Part shown: positions 8,238-16,460 of the stretch, one piece after another | Layout: every line of letters begins with the position of its first letter | Numbering within the stretch: the stretch's first letter is position 1 | Assembly: GCF_001262635.1 (NCBI RefSeq) | Contig: NZ_JXYH01000013.1 | Location: 1-64,000, forward strand | Direction of reading: 5' to 3' | Length of the DNA stretch: 64,000 bases | From: Aestuariivita boseongensis | GTDB taxonomy: Bacteria > Pseudomonadota > Alphaproteobacteria > Rhodobacterales > Rhodobacteraceae | Notes under the pieces: generated by a model | Databases searched by the model: none | Seen by the model: only the letters and a program-made list of their open reading frames with translations | Told to the model about the DNA's origin: nothing | Translations under genes and position numbers: made by a program

Positions 8238-9497
8238 TCAGGCCCGCTGAACCGTAACAGGCAAAGACTTGATCCCGCCAACAAAATTCGACCGCAGAAA
8301 CTGATGCGGCCCCGCCGGTTCAATGGCACGCAGACGTTTCGCCAGTTCCTGAAACAGCACCGTCACCTCCAACCGCGCCAGCCACATGCCCAGACAGACA
8401 TGCGGACCGCCCTGACCAAAACTCAGATGCCGATTGGGGCTGCGATGCAGGTTCACCCGGAACGGATCGTCAAACATCGCCTCATCCCGATTGGCCGACG
8501 CGAACCAGTACAGCACCTTGTCCCCCTCGCGGATCGTCTTGCCATACATCTCGACATCCTGCGTGGCCGTGCGCCGGAAATAGGTCGCAGGCGTGGCCCA
8601 CCGGATGATCTCATCCGCGGCGGTGGTCCAGATATCCCCGCCTTCCTGCATCTGCGCCAGCAATTCCGGCTGATGGCACATCGCCTGAATACCGGCGGCA
8701 ATGGAATAGCGTGTCGTGTCATTCCCCGCCGCCACCAGCAGGCAAAAGAAGTTCCGAAATTCCTCTTCGGTGATCCTCTGCCCATCCTCATCCGGCTCCA
8801 GGATCAGGTGCAGCACGCCATCAGTATCGCCCCGCGCCGCCTTATCCTCCATCAACTCCTTGGCGTATTGATACAGCTCCGCCCCGGCGGGGGAGTTGAA
8901 CGGCATCATCCGAAATTCATCCGTCTCCATCTTGTCGAGGACATGAGACGTGAAATCCGGATCGGTATTCGCAATCAGCGCGTCACCCTTTTCGACGAGC
9001 CAAGGCAGATCCTCCTCCGGCGTGCCGATGATCCGGCCCAGCATCCGCATCGGCAATTCCCGCGCGATCAGGCGAGTGGCGTCAAACGTGCCATGCTCCA
9101 GCGCCGGGTCCAGCATTTCGGTGCAGATATCGCGAATGTCCTGCTCGAACCCGGCAATCGTCGGCTTGGCAAAAGCCCGCGTCAGCTTGCGCCGCACCCG
9201 GGTGTGATCGGGCGGGTCAGTCTCCTGAAAGGTGCGGCGGGCCAGATATTCCTCATAGGTCTGATCTTCCATCCGGATGCCTTGAGCCGAGGAAAACACC
9301 GTCGGCTGCTTGTTCATTGCCTCGATATCGGCATGCCGCGTGACCGACCAGAAATTCTGACCCTGCGCATACTCCGTCCAATGCAGAGGGTCCTCTTTGC
9401 GCAACCGGGCAAAGGTGTTGTGCGGCGCGCCATTTACAAAGGCATCATGGCTGCTCAGATCGGCATATCCATCATCATCTGGTGTCCACACGGTCAT
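8238..9497 (-). CDS. Cytochrome P450
   Basis: A 419-residue soluble bacterial class I P450. The I-helix oxygen-activation motif AGNDTT is at 257-262, the K-helix ExxR is EIIR at 296-299, and the haem loop FGQGGPHVCLG puts the thiolate ligand at Cys368. The loop has one residue more than the classical FGxGxHxCxG, a variant that occurs in other families. No ferredoxin or ferredoxin reductase gene is adjacent, so electrons must come from elsewhere in the genome. It is the first gene of a two-gene operon with the ligase. A role in hydroxylating or dealkylating the ligase's substrate or product is inferred from context. Confidence 0.93.
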   Translation of the reverse strand: MTVWTPDDDGYADLSSHDAFVNGAPHNTFARLRKEDPLHWTEYAQGQNFWSVTRHADIEAMNKQPTVFSSAQGIRMEDQTYEEYLARRTFQETDPPDHTRVRRKLTRAFAKPTIAGFEQDIRDICTEMLDPALEHGTFDATRLIARELPMRMLGRIIGTPEEDLPWLVEKGDALIANTDPDFTSHVLDKMETDEFRMMPFNSPAGAELYQYAKELMEDKAARGDTDGVLHLILEPDEDGQRITEEEFRNFFCLLVAAGNDTTRYSIAAGIQAMCHQPELLAQMQEGGDIWTTAADEIIRWATPATYFRRTATQDVEMYGKTIREGDKVLYWFASANRDEAMFDDPFRVNLHRSPNRHLSFGQGGPHVCLGMWLARLEVTVLFQELAKRLRAIEPAGPHQFLRSNFVGGIKSLPVTVQRA

Positions 9498-9580
9498 GGT
9501 TTGCCCTTTCCGACAGCCCTTAACATGTGTATATTAAAGAGAGCCTTAAATATGTAAATGAAAAAGAAAGCCGTCCTGTC
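9498..9580. promoter_or_regulatory. AT-rich divergent promoter region, P450/amidotransferase
   Basis: This 83-bp stretch separates the start codons of the divergent P450 and amidotransferase genes. Its middle (about 9520-9570) is strikingly AT-rich for this genome, with TATATTAA and TTAAATATG facing each other across AGAGAGCC as an imperfect inverted repeat. It probably holds both promoters and could be the operator of the GntR regulator encoded downstream. Confidence 0.5.
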
Positions 9581-10297
9581 ATGCACTTGGCCCTTCTGGT
9601 CACCAACACGGATGAAAGCGACTTCGCCCAAGCGCACCCCAAGGATGGGGAGAAGTTCCCAACCATGATGGCCCGCGTCCGCCCCGACTGGACGTTTGAG
9701 GTCTTCGTCGTGAAAGACGACCAGTTCCCCGAGACACTGGATGGCTTCGACGGCGTGATGATCACCGGCAGCCCGGCCTCCGTCCATGACGACGCGCCGT
9801 GGATCCCGCGCCTTCTGCAGCTGATCCGCGACATCCACGCGAAAGGCCTGCCCATGTTCGGCGCCTGCTTCGGCCACCAGGCCATCGCAGTTGCCCTGGG
9901 CGGCGCGGTTGGCCGCAATCCCGGCGGATACCAGCACGGACGGATCACCAACCGGCTCACCCAGCGCGCCCGGTGGATGGAGCCTCTGCCCGACGGGTTC
10001 TCCCTCTACGGCAGCCATATCGAACAAGTCACCACCCTGCCCCAGGGCGCCATTGCCATCGCAACCTCCACCGATTGCGCAGTCGCAGGGTTCGTGATGG
10101 GCAACCAGATCTACACCACCCAGCACCATCCCGAAATGACGCCCGAATTCATCGCGGCGCTTACAGACGAACTGGCCGATTACCTGGGCCCGGACGTGAC
10201 CGCCCGCGCGCGCGTCTCATTCGGAGAATCCGCAGACAGCGACGCCTTTGCCGAAACCATCGCCCGCTTCTTCGAACAGGCCATTTCAGGCACCTGA
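9581..10297 (+). CDS. Type 1 (class I) glutamine amidotransferase-like hydrolase
   Basis: A 238-residue stand-alone class I GATase domain. The nucleophile Cys lies in GACFGHQAIAVALGG and the catalytic His in QHHPEM, so the thiol hydrolase site looks functional. Such free-standing domains hydrolyse gamma-glutamyl amides (PuuD in putrescine catabolism) or accompany glutamylating ligases (AtdA2/TdnT with AtdA1/TdnQ). It is divergent from the P450/ligase operon, which supports release or transfer of the glutamyl group as its task. The ATG at 9581 (MHLALLVT) is preferred over an upstream in-frame ATG that would add 18 poor, Lys/Glu-rich residues. Confidence 0.86.
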   Translation: MHLALLVTNTDESDFAQAHPKDGEKFPTMMARVRPDWTFEVFVVKDDQFPETLDGFDGVMITGSPASVHDDAPWIPRLLQLIRDIHAKGLPMFGACFGHQAIAVALGGAVGRNPGGYQHGRITNRLTQRARWMEPLPDGFSLYGSHIEQVTTLPQGAIAIATSTDCAVAGFVMGNQIYTTQHHPEMTPEFIAALTDELADYLGPDVTARARVSFGESADSDAFAETIARFFEQAISGT

Positions 10298-10335
10298 GCC
10301 CATCCCTTCTTCTTGCTGAAAATACCGGCGGGGGA

Positions 10336-10364
10336 GTCCCGCAAGGGACGGGGGCAGCGCCCCC
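10336..10364 (+). terminator. Tandem GC-rich hairpins after the amidotransferase gene
   Basis: Two hairpins stand side by side: GTCCC-gcaa-GGGAC (10336-10349) and GGGGGC-agc-GCCCCC (10350-10364). They lie 38 bp past the amidotransferase stop, with a short A/T-containing tail and no real U-run. They could work from either strand between the convergent amidotransferase and GntR genes. Confidence 0.55.
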
Positions 10365-10389
10365 AAATCTGGCCCGATGCACTGAACCG

Positions 10390-10428
10390 GTGCACGAGTT
10401 GTGCACGCCCTGTGCACAGACGGTGCAC
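10390..10428. repeat. Four GTGCAC words phased every 11 bp
   Basis: The palindromic hexamer GTGCAC starts at 10390, 10401, 10412 and 10423, an exact 11-bp period that places all copies on one face of the helix. The five spacer bases differ (GAGTT, GCCCT, AGACG). It lies just downstream of the gntR stop codon and beyond the amidotransferase terminator. Phased palindromic words suggest cooperative protein binding; no protein can be named. Confidence 0.7.
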
Positions 10429-10436
10429 ACCCTTTT

Positions 10437-11087
10437 TCAGCCCACGGCGGCCAACAAATCCATCACCGTGACCTGATCGAATTGCACATGGCTTTGCATC
10501 AGCGCTTCCGCTTCTTCCCGCTGGTGCGCGGTGATCAAACCGGCGATCTGACGATGCTCCGCAGCACTCTGCGCAATGGATCCCGGATACCGATACCGCG
10601 CCCGGTAATAGGCCATCAGCTTGCGCGCATTGGTCTTGATCATCTCGACCAGCACCGGGTTACCGGCACTGATCGCCACCACCTCGTGAAAGCGCATGTT
10701 CAGCTGGTAATAGCCAGCCGGATCGCCATCACCCTTGGTCACCGCATGCGCCTCACAGGCTGCGACAGCCGCCTCCAAGTCCTTGGCATTGCTCACAGAA
10801 AGCCGCCGCGCGGCCAACCCCGCCGCCTGTCCTTCCAGCTTGGCGTGCACTTCGAGGATCGCAAGAAACTCCTCCAGCGTCGGCTTGAACAGAACCGCCC
10901 CCTTGCGTGGCAGACGCTTGATCAGACCGGCCGTTTCCAGCTGGATAAACGCCTCTCGGACAGGGGTGCGCGACACGCCATGCACCTCCATCAACGGCGC
11001 TTCCTCGATCACATCGCCGGGGTTCAACCGCCCGGAATCGATCCCCTCGATCACCGCATTCAGCACTGTTTCCGTCTGCCCGGCCAT
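10437..11087 (-). CDS. GntR-family transcriptional regulator (FadR/FCD type)
   Basis: A 216-residue regulator with an N-terminal winged helix containing the diagnostic GVSRTPVREAFIQLETAGLIKRLPRKG (about residues 36-62). A C-terminal all-helical FCD ligand domain follows, with the metal-binding-type pattern NMRFHEVV, GNPVL and AEHRQIAGLI. FCD regulators usually repress catabolic operons and are released by an acidic metabolite. The ATG at 11087 follows GGAGGAGGG. It converges on the amidotransferase and borders the P450 module, so it is the natural candidate regulator of that module. It is also divergent from ureD, separated by about 185 bp, so urease control cannot be excluded. Confidence 0.9.
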   Translation of the reverse strand: MAGQTETVLNAVIEGIDSGRLNPGDVIEEAPLMEVHGVSRTPVREAFIQLETAGLIKRLPRKGAVLFKPTLEEFLAILEVHAKLEGQAAGLAARRLSVSNAKDLEAAVAACEAHAVTKGDGDPAGYYQLNMRFHEVVAISAGNPVLVEMIKTNARKLMAYYRARYRYPGSIAQSAAEHRQIAGLITAHQREEAEALMQSHVQFDQVTVMDLLAAVG

Positions 11088-11271
11088 CCCGCGCCCTCCT
11101 CCGCCGCACCATAGAAACGCGCATTTCAAAGCGCAATCCAATGCGATTTGCGTATTTTTTCAGCACCTTACAAAAAGATCGGCGCAAATCGACCTGCCCA
11201 GATATCCCGCGCGTCAAGAGACTCGCCCGCAGCCGCATTTTGCGGTTACGCTTAGGTAAAGACCAACACCA

Positions 11272-12114
11272 GTGGTGGAGACACCCATCCAAGACCTGAC
11301 CCCCCTCACCCTGTCACAGACTCAGCCACGGGCCCAAGGCTCCGCGCGACTGACAGTGAAGGCGCGCGACGGGCGCTCGGTCATTTCACGACTGCATCAG
11401 CAAGGATCCCTGAAAACACTGTTCCCACGCACCGATGGAACAGCGCTGACAGCCGTGTTGCTGAACACCGCAGGAGGTATCACCGGCGGTGACCGTTTCG
11501 ACCTGCGCCTGCGCGCCGAGTCGGGAACCGCGCTGACCGTTACCACACAGGCGGCAGAACGCGCCTACCGCGCCAACGACGGCGCGGGCCGTGTCTGCAC
11601 AGGTATCCATATCGCCACAGGTTCACGGGTCGATTGGCTGCCGCAGGAGACGCTGATTTACGATCACGCCGCCTTGCGCCGCAGCCTCGACGTCACGCTG
11701 GAGCCTGATGCCAACTGCCTGCTGGTCGAAAGCCTGATCTTCGGCCGCGCCGCGATGGGCGAAAGCGTCCGTGCCCTCTCCCTCGACGATCGCATCACCT
11801 TGCGGCGCAACGATAAAATCGTCTTAGCCGACCGCACCCGCCTGACGGGCGACGCGCACGCGCTTCTCGCGGGCGCGGCAACCGGCGCGGGCGCTGGAGC
11901 TATGGCGAGCCTGGTCTTCACCGCTCCGGATGCAGCCGACAAGCTGGAGAGCGCGCGCGCATTGCTGCCGGAAACCGGAGGCATCTCTCAACCCGCGCCG
12001 GACGTGCTCTTTGCCCGCATTCTCGCGCCGGATGGCTTTGCCCTGCGCCAGGCGCTGATCCCTCTGATCGCGCATTTTCGACAAGACCCACTGCCAAGAC
12101 CCTGGATGATCTGA
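11272..12114 (+). CDS. ureD: Urease accessory protein UreD (UreH)
   Basis: A 280-residue UreD, with [16 protein letters not shown] and [13 protein letters not shown] typical of the family. UreD binds apo-urease and, with UreF and UreG, forms the complex that inserts nickel and CO2 into the active site. It begins the urease operon; ureA follows after one base. No ATG is near the conserved N-terminus. Two adjacent GTG codons (11272 and 11275) are the likely starts, with an AGGTAAAG stretch upstream. A promoter should lie in the gap of about 185 bp shared with gntR. Confidence 0.93.
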   Translation: MVETPIQDLTPLTLSQTQPRAQGSARLTVKARDGRSVISRLHQQGSLKTLFPRTDGTALTAVLLNTAGGITGGDRFDLRLRAESGTALTVTTQAAERAYRANDGAGRVCTGIHIATGSRVDWLPQETLIYDHAALRRSLDVTLEPDANCLLVESLIFGRAAMGESVRALSLDDRITLRRNDKIVLADRTRLTGDAHALLAGAATGAGAGAMASLVFTAPDAADKLESARALLPETGGISQPAPDVLFARILAPDGFALRQALIPLIAHFRQDPLPRPWMI

Positions 12115-12115
12115 C

Positions 12116-12418
12116 ATGAACCTGACCCCTCGCGAAAAAGACAAACTGCTGGTGGCCATGGCCGCCGAAGTGGCCCGCAAACGCCTGGCCCGCGGCGTAA
12201 AGCTGAATCACCCCGAGGCCATCGCGCTGATCACCGATGCCGTGGTCGAAGGCGCGCGTGATGGCCGGTCGGTGGCCGAGATGATGCAGGCCGGAGCCGA
12301 GGTGATCACCCGCGATCAATGCATGGAAGGCGTGCCTGAGATGATCCACGACGTGCAGGTTGAAGCCACTTTTCCGGACGGCACCAAACTGGTGACAGTT
12401 CACAATCCGATCCGGTGA
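12116..12418 (+). CDS. ureA: Urease subunit gamma
   Basis: A 100-residue gamma subunit, complete and of standard length, starting [12 protein letters not shown] and containing [22 protein letters not shown]. It is the smallest structural subunit of the (UreABC)3 urease trimer, which hydrolyses urea to ammonia and carbamate in the cytoplasm. One base separates it from ureD. A His-rich membrane microprotein gene intervenes before ureB, where most operons go straight from ureA to ureB. Confidence 0.97.
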   Translation: MNLTPREKDKLLVAMAAEVARKRLARGVKLNHPEAIALITDAVVEGARDGRSVAEMMQAGAEVITRDQCMEGVPEMIHDVQVEATFPDGTKLVTVHNPIR

Positions 12419-12456
12419 ACAGGGTATTTTTGGCCAGAAAGAAGCAGGAGAGAGTG

Positions 12457-12633
12457 ATGAAAAAACTGACAGCGATGATAGTGACGATGCTGCCCGCGAC
12501 GGCTATGGCCCATACCACCGGCGGTTTGCATCTGCATGCGGAACATGTTGCGGGCTTGATCTTTGGCGCTGCCCTGATCGGCGTCGGCGCAGGCCTTGCT
12601 GTTCAGCGCGCCCGCGCAGGGCGGCGGAAATGA
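12457..12633 (+). CDS. His-rich exported/membrane microprotein in the urease operon
   Basis: A 58-residue protein with a signal peptide-like start ([18 protein letters not shown]), a His-rich stretch [12 protein letters not shown] (4 His in 12 residues), one hydrophobic helix (about 31-49) and a basic tail. If cut after Ala18, the mature protein would begin with His and expose the His cluster in the periplasm, anchored by the helix. The His arrangement recalls the start of HupE/UreJ nickel permeases, but the protein is far too short to be one. The ATG at 12457 follows CAGGAGAGAG, and the stop overlaps the ureB start as ATGA. A role in nickel capture is inferred. Confidence 0.75.
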   Translation: MKKLTAMIVTMLPATAMAHTTGGLHLHAEHVAGLIFGAALIGVGAGLAVQRARAGRRK

Positions 12634-12935
12634 TCCCCGGAGAGCTCTTTCCCGCCGCGGGGTCCTTGACCCTGAATGGCGACCGGAAGGCGATCACTTT
12701 GATGATCGCCAACACCGGCGACCGGCCCGTGCAGGTGGGCAGCCATTATCACTTTGCCGAAGCCAACAGCGCGCTGGACTTCGACCGCGACGCCGCGCGC
12801 GGCATGCGTCTGGACATCGCCGCAGGCACCGCCGTGCGGTTCGAGCCGGGCCAGCGGCGCGAGGTCAACCTGATCCCCGTTTCCGGGGCAAAAACGATCT
12901 ATGGGTTCAACCAACAGATCATGGGGCCGTTATGA
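12630..12935 (+). CDS. ureB: Urease subunit beta
   Basis: The 101-residue beta subunit starts [16 protein letters not shown] and contains the conserved [18 protein letters not shown] block. It is full length and packs with UreA and UreC in the urease trimer. The start overlaps the stop of the preceding microprotein gene, so the two are coupled. Downstream, two non-urease genes separate it from ureC, which is unusual. Confidence 0.97.
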   Translation: MIPGELFPAAGSLTLNGDRKAITLMIANTGDRPVQVGSHYHFAEANSALDFDRDAARGMRLDIAAGTAVRFEPGQRREVNLIPVSGAKTIYGFNQQIMGPL

Positions 12936-12965
12936 GCAGTCACACCAATCTGGGAGGATCCAATC

Positions 12966-13787
12966 ATGTGTGACGTCTGTGTGATGAATGCCGTGAAAGA
13001 CAGAATGCTGTCGCGGCGCGACTTCTTCAAAGCCAGCGCGGCGGTGACCGCGACAGCCGCCGTGGGCAGCGTGGCAACCGCGCCTGCGTCCTTGGCGGGC
13101 GGGCATGGCGGGGTCGTCGACATGACCCATGTCTATGACGATACCTTCCCCACCTATTTCGGCGCGCCCGGCATCACGACCGAACAGGCGTTTAACTTTG
13201 CCGACAATGGCTTCAACCTGTTCAACCTGTCGATCAACGAACATACCGGCACGCATATCGACGCACCGCTGCATTTCTCGGCCGATGGACAATCGGTGGA
13301 TGAGATCCCCGTGGGCAATCTGGTCTGCCCGCTGTGCGTTGTGCATATCCATGGCAAGGCGGCCGAAGACCCCGATGCGCAGGTCACGCCGGATGATCTT
13401 AAGGCGTGGATCGCCGCCAATGGAGAGATCCCGGATGGCGCCTGCGTGGCGATGCATTCGGGCTGGTCCGGAAAGGTTGGCGGTGACGGCTTCCGCAATG
13501 CCGATGGCGACGGGGTGATGCATTTCCCCGGTTTCCATGTGGAGGCCGCGCAGATGCTGATCGAAGAGACAGGTGCCGTGGCCATGGCCGTGGATACACT
13601 GTCTCTGGATCACGGGCCCTCGGCGGATTTTGCGACGCATTACACCTGGCTGCCCACCAACCGTTATGGGATCGAGAATCTCGCGGGGTTGGAGAATGTG
13701 CCTGTGAGCGGCGCCACCTTGGTTGTGGGCGCGCCTACCCATCGCGGCGGCTCAGGTGGGCCTGCGCGTATCTTTGCGATGGTTTGA
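12966..13787 (+). CDS. Tat-exported cyclase-family metal hydrolase
   Basis: A 273-residue member of the cyclase/kynurenine formamidase superfamily. The divalent-metal motif HTGTHIDAPLHF (HxGTHxDxPxH) lies at about residues 93-104. The N-terminus carries SRRDFFKAS followed by an Ala-rich hydrophobic stretch ending in an Ala-Gly site, a twin-arginine signal; it is preceded by an odd 16-residue lead with CDVC. It should act in the periplasm. Known relatives hydrolyse N-formylkynurenine or isatin. A good ribosome-binding site (GGGAGG) precedes the ATG, and its stop overlaps the next gene (TGATG). Its place between ureB and ureC suggests a link with urea or amide nitrogen release, which is inference. 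Confidence 0.85.
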   Translation: MCDVCVMNAVKDRMLSRRDFFKASAAVTATAAVGSVATAPASLAGGHGGVVDMTHVYDDTFPTYFGAPGITTEQAFNFADNGFNLFNLSINEHTGTHIDAPLHFSADGQSVDEIPVGNLVCPLCVVHIHGKAAEDPDAQVTPDDLKAWIAANGEIPDGACVAMHSGWSGKVGGDGFRNADGDGVMHFPGFHVEAAQMLIEETGAVAMAVDTLSLDHGPSADFATHYTWLPTNRYGIENLAGLENVPVSGATLVVGAPTHRGGSGGPARIFAMV

Positions 13788-14182
13788 TGGGCACCGTTCC
13801 GCTTTTGTCAGATGAGGAGGTCAGCGCCGAGGCGCTGGCCGTCTTCAACGACATCCGCGCCGTGCGCGGCACAGATTACGTGAACAACTTCTGGCGCGCT
13901 TTGGCGCATGATCCGGCGTTGCTCAAAGCCACGTGGGAGCGGCTGAAAGTGGTCATGGAGCCCGGCGATTTGGACCCGCTGGTCAAAGAGATGATCTATA
14001 TCGCCGTCTCGACCGCCAATGGGTGTGAATACTGCGTCCACTCCCATACCGCAGCCGCCAAGGCCAAGGGTATGACGCCCGAGCAACATGGCGAATTGCT
14101 GGCTGTCATCGGCATGGCCATGCAAACCAACGGGCTGGTCACCGGCCTGCAGGTTGAGGTGGATGAGGCGTTCAAAGCATGA
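13787..14182 (+). CDS. AhpD-like / carboxymuconolactone decarboxylase-family protein
   Basis: A 131-residue all-helical protein with the AhpD-type redox centre NGCEYCVHSHTAAAKAKG (CxxC-x-H-x-H) and the helix VKEMIYIAVSTA before it. Members use the Cys pair and His as a peroxidase or thiol-disulfide site; others are non-redox decarboxylases, but the intact CxxC argues for redox. The ATG at 13787 shares one base with the upstream stop, so it is translationally coupled to the cyclase-family hydrolase. That strong pairing suggests a joint function, yet this protein has no export signal while its partner has one. Confidence 0.85.
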   Translation: MGTVPLLSDEEVSAEALAVFNDIRAVRGTDYVNNFWRALAHDPALLKATWERLKVVMEPGDLDPLVKEMIYIAVSTANGCEYCVHSHTAAAKAKGMTPEQHGELLAVIGMAMQTNGLVTGLQVEVDEAFKA

Positions 14183-14227
14183 CCCACGCCCGGCCCACGA
14201 CACGAGATTTCCAAAAGGACGACCAGA

Positions 14228-15988
14228 ATGCCCACCCAAATCTCCCGCTCTGATTATGCCGCCATGTTCGGCCCCACCACCGGCGACCGGTTGCGGCTGG
14301 CCGATACCGATCTGATTATCGAGGTGGAACGCGATCTGACCGCCGAACGGGCCGGGGCATCGGCCACCGGGGGGACGGGAGATAACGCCCTGCTTTATGG
14401 TGAAGAGGTCAAGTTTGGCGGCGGCAAGGTGATCCGCGACGGGATGGGGCAATCCCAGGCGACGCGGGCCGAAGGGGCGGTGGATACCGTGATCACCAAT
14501 GCGCTGATCGTGGACTGGACGGGGATCTACAAGGCCGACGTGGGGCTCAAAGACGGGCGGATTGCCAAGATCGGCAAGGCGGGCAATCCCGATACGCAAC
14601 CCGGCGTCGATATCATCATCGGGCCGGGGACCGAGGCGATTGCGGGTGAGGGCCGCATCCTGACTGCCGGCGGGTTTGACAGCCACATCCATTACATCTG
14701 CCCCCAGCAGATCGAAGATGCCTTGCACTCGGGTCTCACCACCATGTTGGGCGGTGGCACGGGGCCTGCGCATGGCACACTGGCCACCACTTGCACGCCC
14801 GGCCCCTGGCATATCGGGCGGATGTTGCAGGCAGCGGACGCCTTCCCGATGAATCTGGCCTTTGCGGGGAAGGGCAATGCGTCTTTGCCTGCCGCGCTCG
14901 AAGAACAGATCCTGGGCGGGGCCTGCGCGCTGAAACTGCACGAGGATTGGGGCACGACACCCGGCGCAATCGATTGCTGCTTGTCCGTGGCCGACGACAT
15001 GGACGTGCAAGTGATGATCCACACCGACACGCTGAATGAAAGCGGGTTTGTGGAAAACACCGTCAAAGCCATGAAGGGCCGCACGATCCACGCTTTCCAC
15101 ACCGAAGGGGCGGGCGGCGGGCACGCCCCGGACATCATCAAGATCTGCGGAGAGGCGCATGTGCTGCCATCCTCCACCAACCCGACGCGGCCTTTCACCG
15201 TCAACACGATCGAAGAGCATCTGGATATGCTGATGGTCTGTCACCACCTCGACAAATCCATCCCCGAAGACGTGGCCTTTGCCGAAAGCCGGATCCGGCG
15301 CGAGACCATCGCGGCAGAAGACATCCTGCACGACATGGGTGCCTTTTCGATCATCGCATCCGACAGCCAGGCCATGGGCCGTGTGGGCGAGGTGATCATC
15401 CGCACCTGGCAGACCGCCGACAAGATGAAGAAACAGCGCGGGTCGCTTCCCGAAGAAACCGGTGACAACGACAACATGCGCGTGCGCCGGTACATCGCGA
15501 AATACACGATCAACCCTGCCATCGCGCACGGGATCAGCCACGAGATCGGCAGCATCGAGGAAGGTAAACGCGCCGACCTGTGCCTGTGGAGCCCGGCCTT
15601 TTTCGGCGTAAAGCCCGAGATGGTACTGCTGGGCGGCACCATTGCCTGCGCCCAGATGGGCGACCCGAACGCGTCCATCCCCACGCCGCAGCCGGTCTAT
15701 TCCCGGCCCATGTGGGGGGCCTATGGCCGGTCGGTCGAACATTCTGCCGTGACGTTTGTGTCGGGGGCCGCGCAGGCTGCAGGTATCCGGGAAACGTTGG
15801 GCCTCGCCAAACAGACGCTGGCAGTCGAAAACACGCGCAATATCGGGAAGTCCCATCTGAAGCTGAACGATGCGCAGCCCCATGTGGAGGTGAATCCCGA
15901 AACCTATGAAGTGCGCGCGGATGGAGAGCTTTTGACCTGCCAGCCCGCCGAAACCCTGCCCATGGCACAGCGGTACTTCCTGTTCTGA
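14228..15988 (+). CDS. ureC: Urease subunit alpha (catalytic)
   Basis: The 586-residue catalytic subunit has a complete active site: His153 and His155 in [10 protein letters not shown], the carbamylated nickel-bridging Lys236 in ALKLHEDWG, His265 in [14 protein letters not shown], His291 in [10 protein letters not shown], and the mobile-flap Cys338 in MVCHHLD. It should hold two Ni2+ and be active. It is about 15 residues longer than usual because of an insertion around 38-54 (rich in Gly, Ala and Thr) just before [11 protein letters not shown]. The CDS begins 45 bp after the AhpD-like gene. The urease operon continues after a 148-bp gap. Confidence 0.97.
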   Translation: MPTQISRSDYAAMFGPTTGDRLRLADTDLIIEVERDLTAERAGASATGGTGDNALLYGEEVKFGGGKVIRDGMGQSQATRAEGAVDTVITNALIVDWTGIYKADVGLKDGRIAKIGKAGNPDTQPGVDIIIGPGTEAIAGEGRILTAGGFDSHIHYICPQQIEDALHSGLTTMLGGGTGPAHGTLATTCTPGPWHIGRMLQAADAFPMNLAFAGKGNASLPAALEEQILGGACALKLHEDWGTTPGAIDCCLSVADDMDVQVMIHTDTLNESGFVENTVKAMKGRTIHAFHTEGAGGGHAPDIIKICGEAHVLPSSTNPTRPFTVNTIEEHLDMLMVCHHLDKSIPEDVAFAESRIRRETIAAEDILHDMGAFSIIASDSQAMGRVGEVIIRTWQTADKMKKQRGSLPEETGDNDNMRVRRYIAKYTINPAIAHGISHEIGSIEEGKRADLCLWSPAFFGVKPEMVLLGGTIACAQMGDPNASIPTPQPVYSRPMWGAYGRSVEHSAVTFVSGAAQAAGIRETLGLAKQTLAVENTRNIGKSHLKLNDAQPHVEVNPETYEVRADGELLTCQPAETLPMAQRYFLF

Positions 15989-16136
15989 TCAAAGATGCAT
16001 CACATGACTATTCCGCCAGCAACGACATCACAGTTCACCGGATTAACCCGATTTTCATTCTATCAGCCCAGCTTTACGCCCTATCCTGAGTGCCAAGGGG
16101 GAAACCCAACCGACCCAACTCCGGAGGTTTCCGAGC

Positions 16137-16358
16137 ATGACACGGGCGAAACACGACACCACGGACATAGACTGGTATCTGTCCAGCATCGGCTTTGGCT
16201 GCAACCCGGCAGCGATGAAACGCGCGCATTTGCGGGAATATCTCAGCCTTCACGCGCTCAGCGACGAGGCGCTTTTGGCCAAAGGCATGCGGCGCGAAAT
16301 GATTGCCGAGCGCGTCTATTCCAAAGTTCTGACAATGGCACATCCGGCTCAGCCTTGA
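16137..16358 (+). CDS. DUF1127 family small protein (first copy)
   Basis: A 73-residue protein whose C-terminal half matches the DUF1127 pattern (EYLSLHALSDEALLAKGMRR then a short helix). The N-terminal half is individual. The ATG follows CCGGAGG at good distance. DUF1127 proteins are small, Arg-rich and found across alphaproteobacteria; some bind RNA or affect phosphate and C/N metabolism, but their mechanism is not settled. A second copy lies 102 bp downstream, and both interrupt the ureC-ureE interval, so regulation of urease messages or assembly is possible. Confidence 0.75.
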   Translation: MTRAKHDTTDIDWYLSSIGFGCNPAAMKRAHLREYLSLHALSDEALLAKGMRREMIAERVYSKVLTMAHPAQP

Positions 16359-16399
16359 GCTCAGCGAAAAGCGGGTTTGCGTTATTGGCCCTCCTAAAC

Positions 16400-16414
16400 G
16401 TCAGCGATGCTGAC
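16400..16414 (+). promoter_or_regulatory. Short inverted repeat between the DUF1127 genes
   Basis: The perfect repeat GTCAGC-gat-GCTGAC lies 42 bp after the first DUF1127 stop and 46 bp before the second start. It is followed by TATTTCC rather than a T-run. It may be a weak terminator/attenuator or an operator for the second gene and the downstream urease accessory genes. Confidence 0.35.
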
Positions 16415-16460
16415 TATTTCCCTGCCAGACTGAAATACAAGACTGGCAAGGATCATACCG

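Noticed and set aside
8238-9497. P450 haem loop with an extra residue as a sign of an inactive enzyme
   Set aside because: The FGxGGPHxCLG form occurs in other P450 families; the Cys, ExxR and I-helix motifs are intact.
13808-15883. A 691-codon open frame on the minus strand opposite the AhpD-like gene and ureC
   Set aside because: It mirrors two solid plus-strand genes, has the His/Arg/Gly-rich composition of antisense frames in GC-rich DNA and shows no domain.
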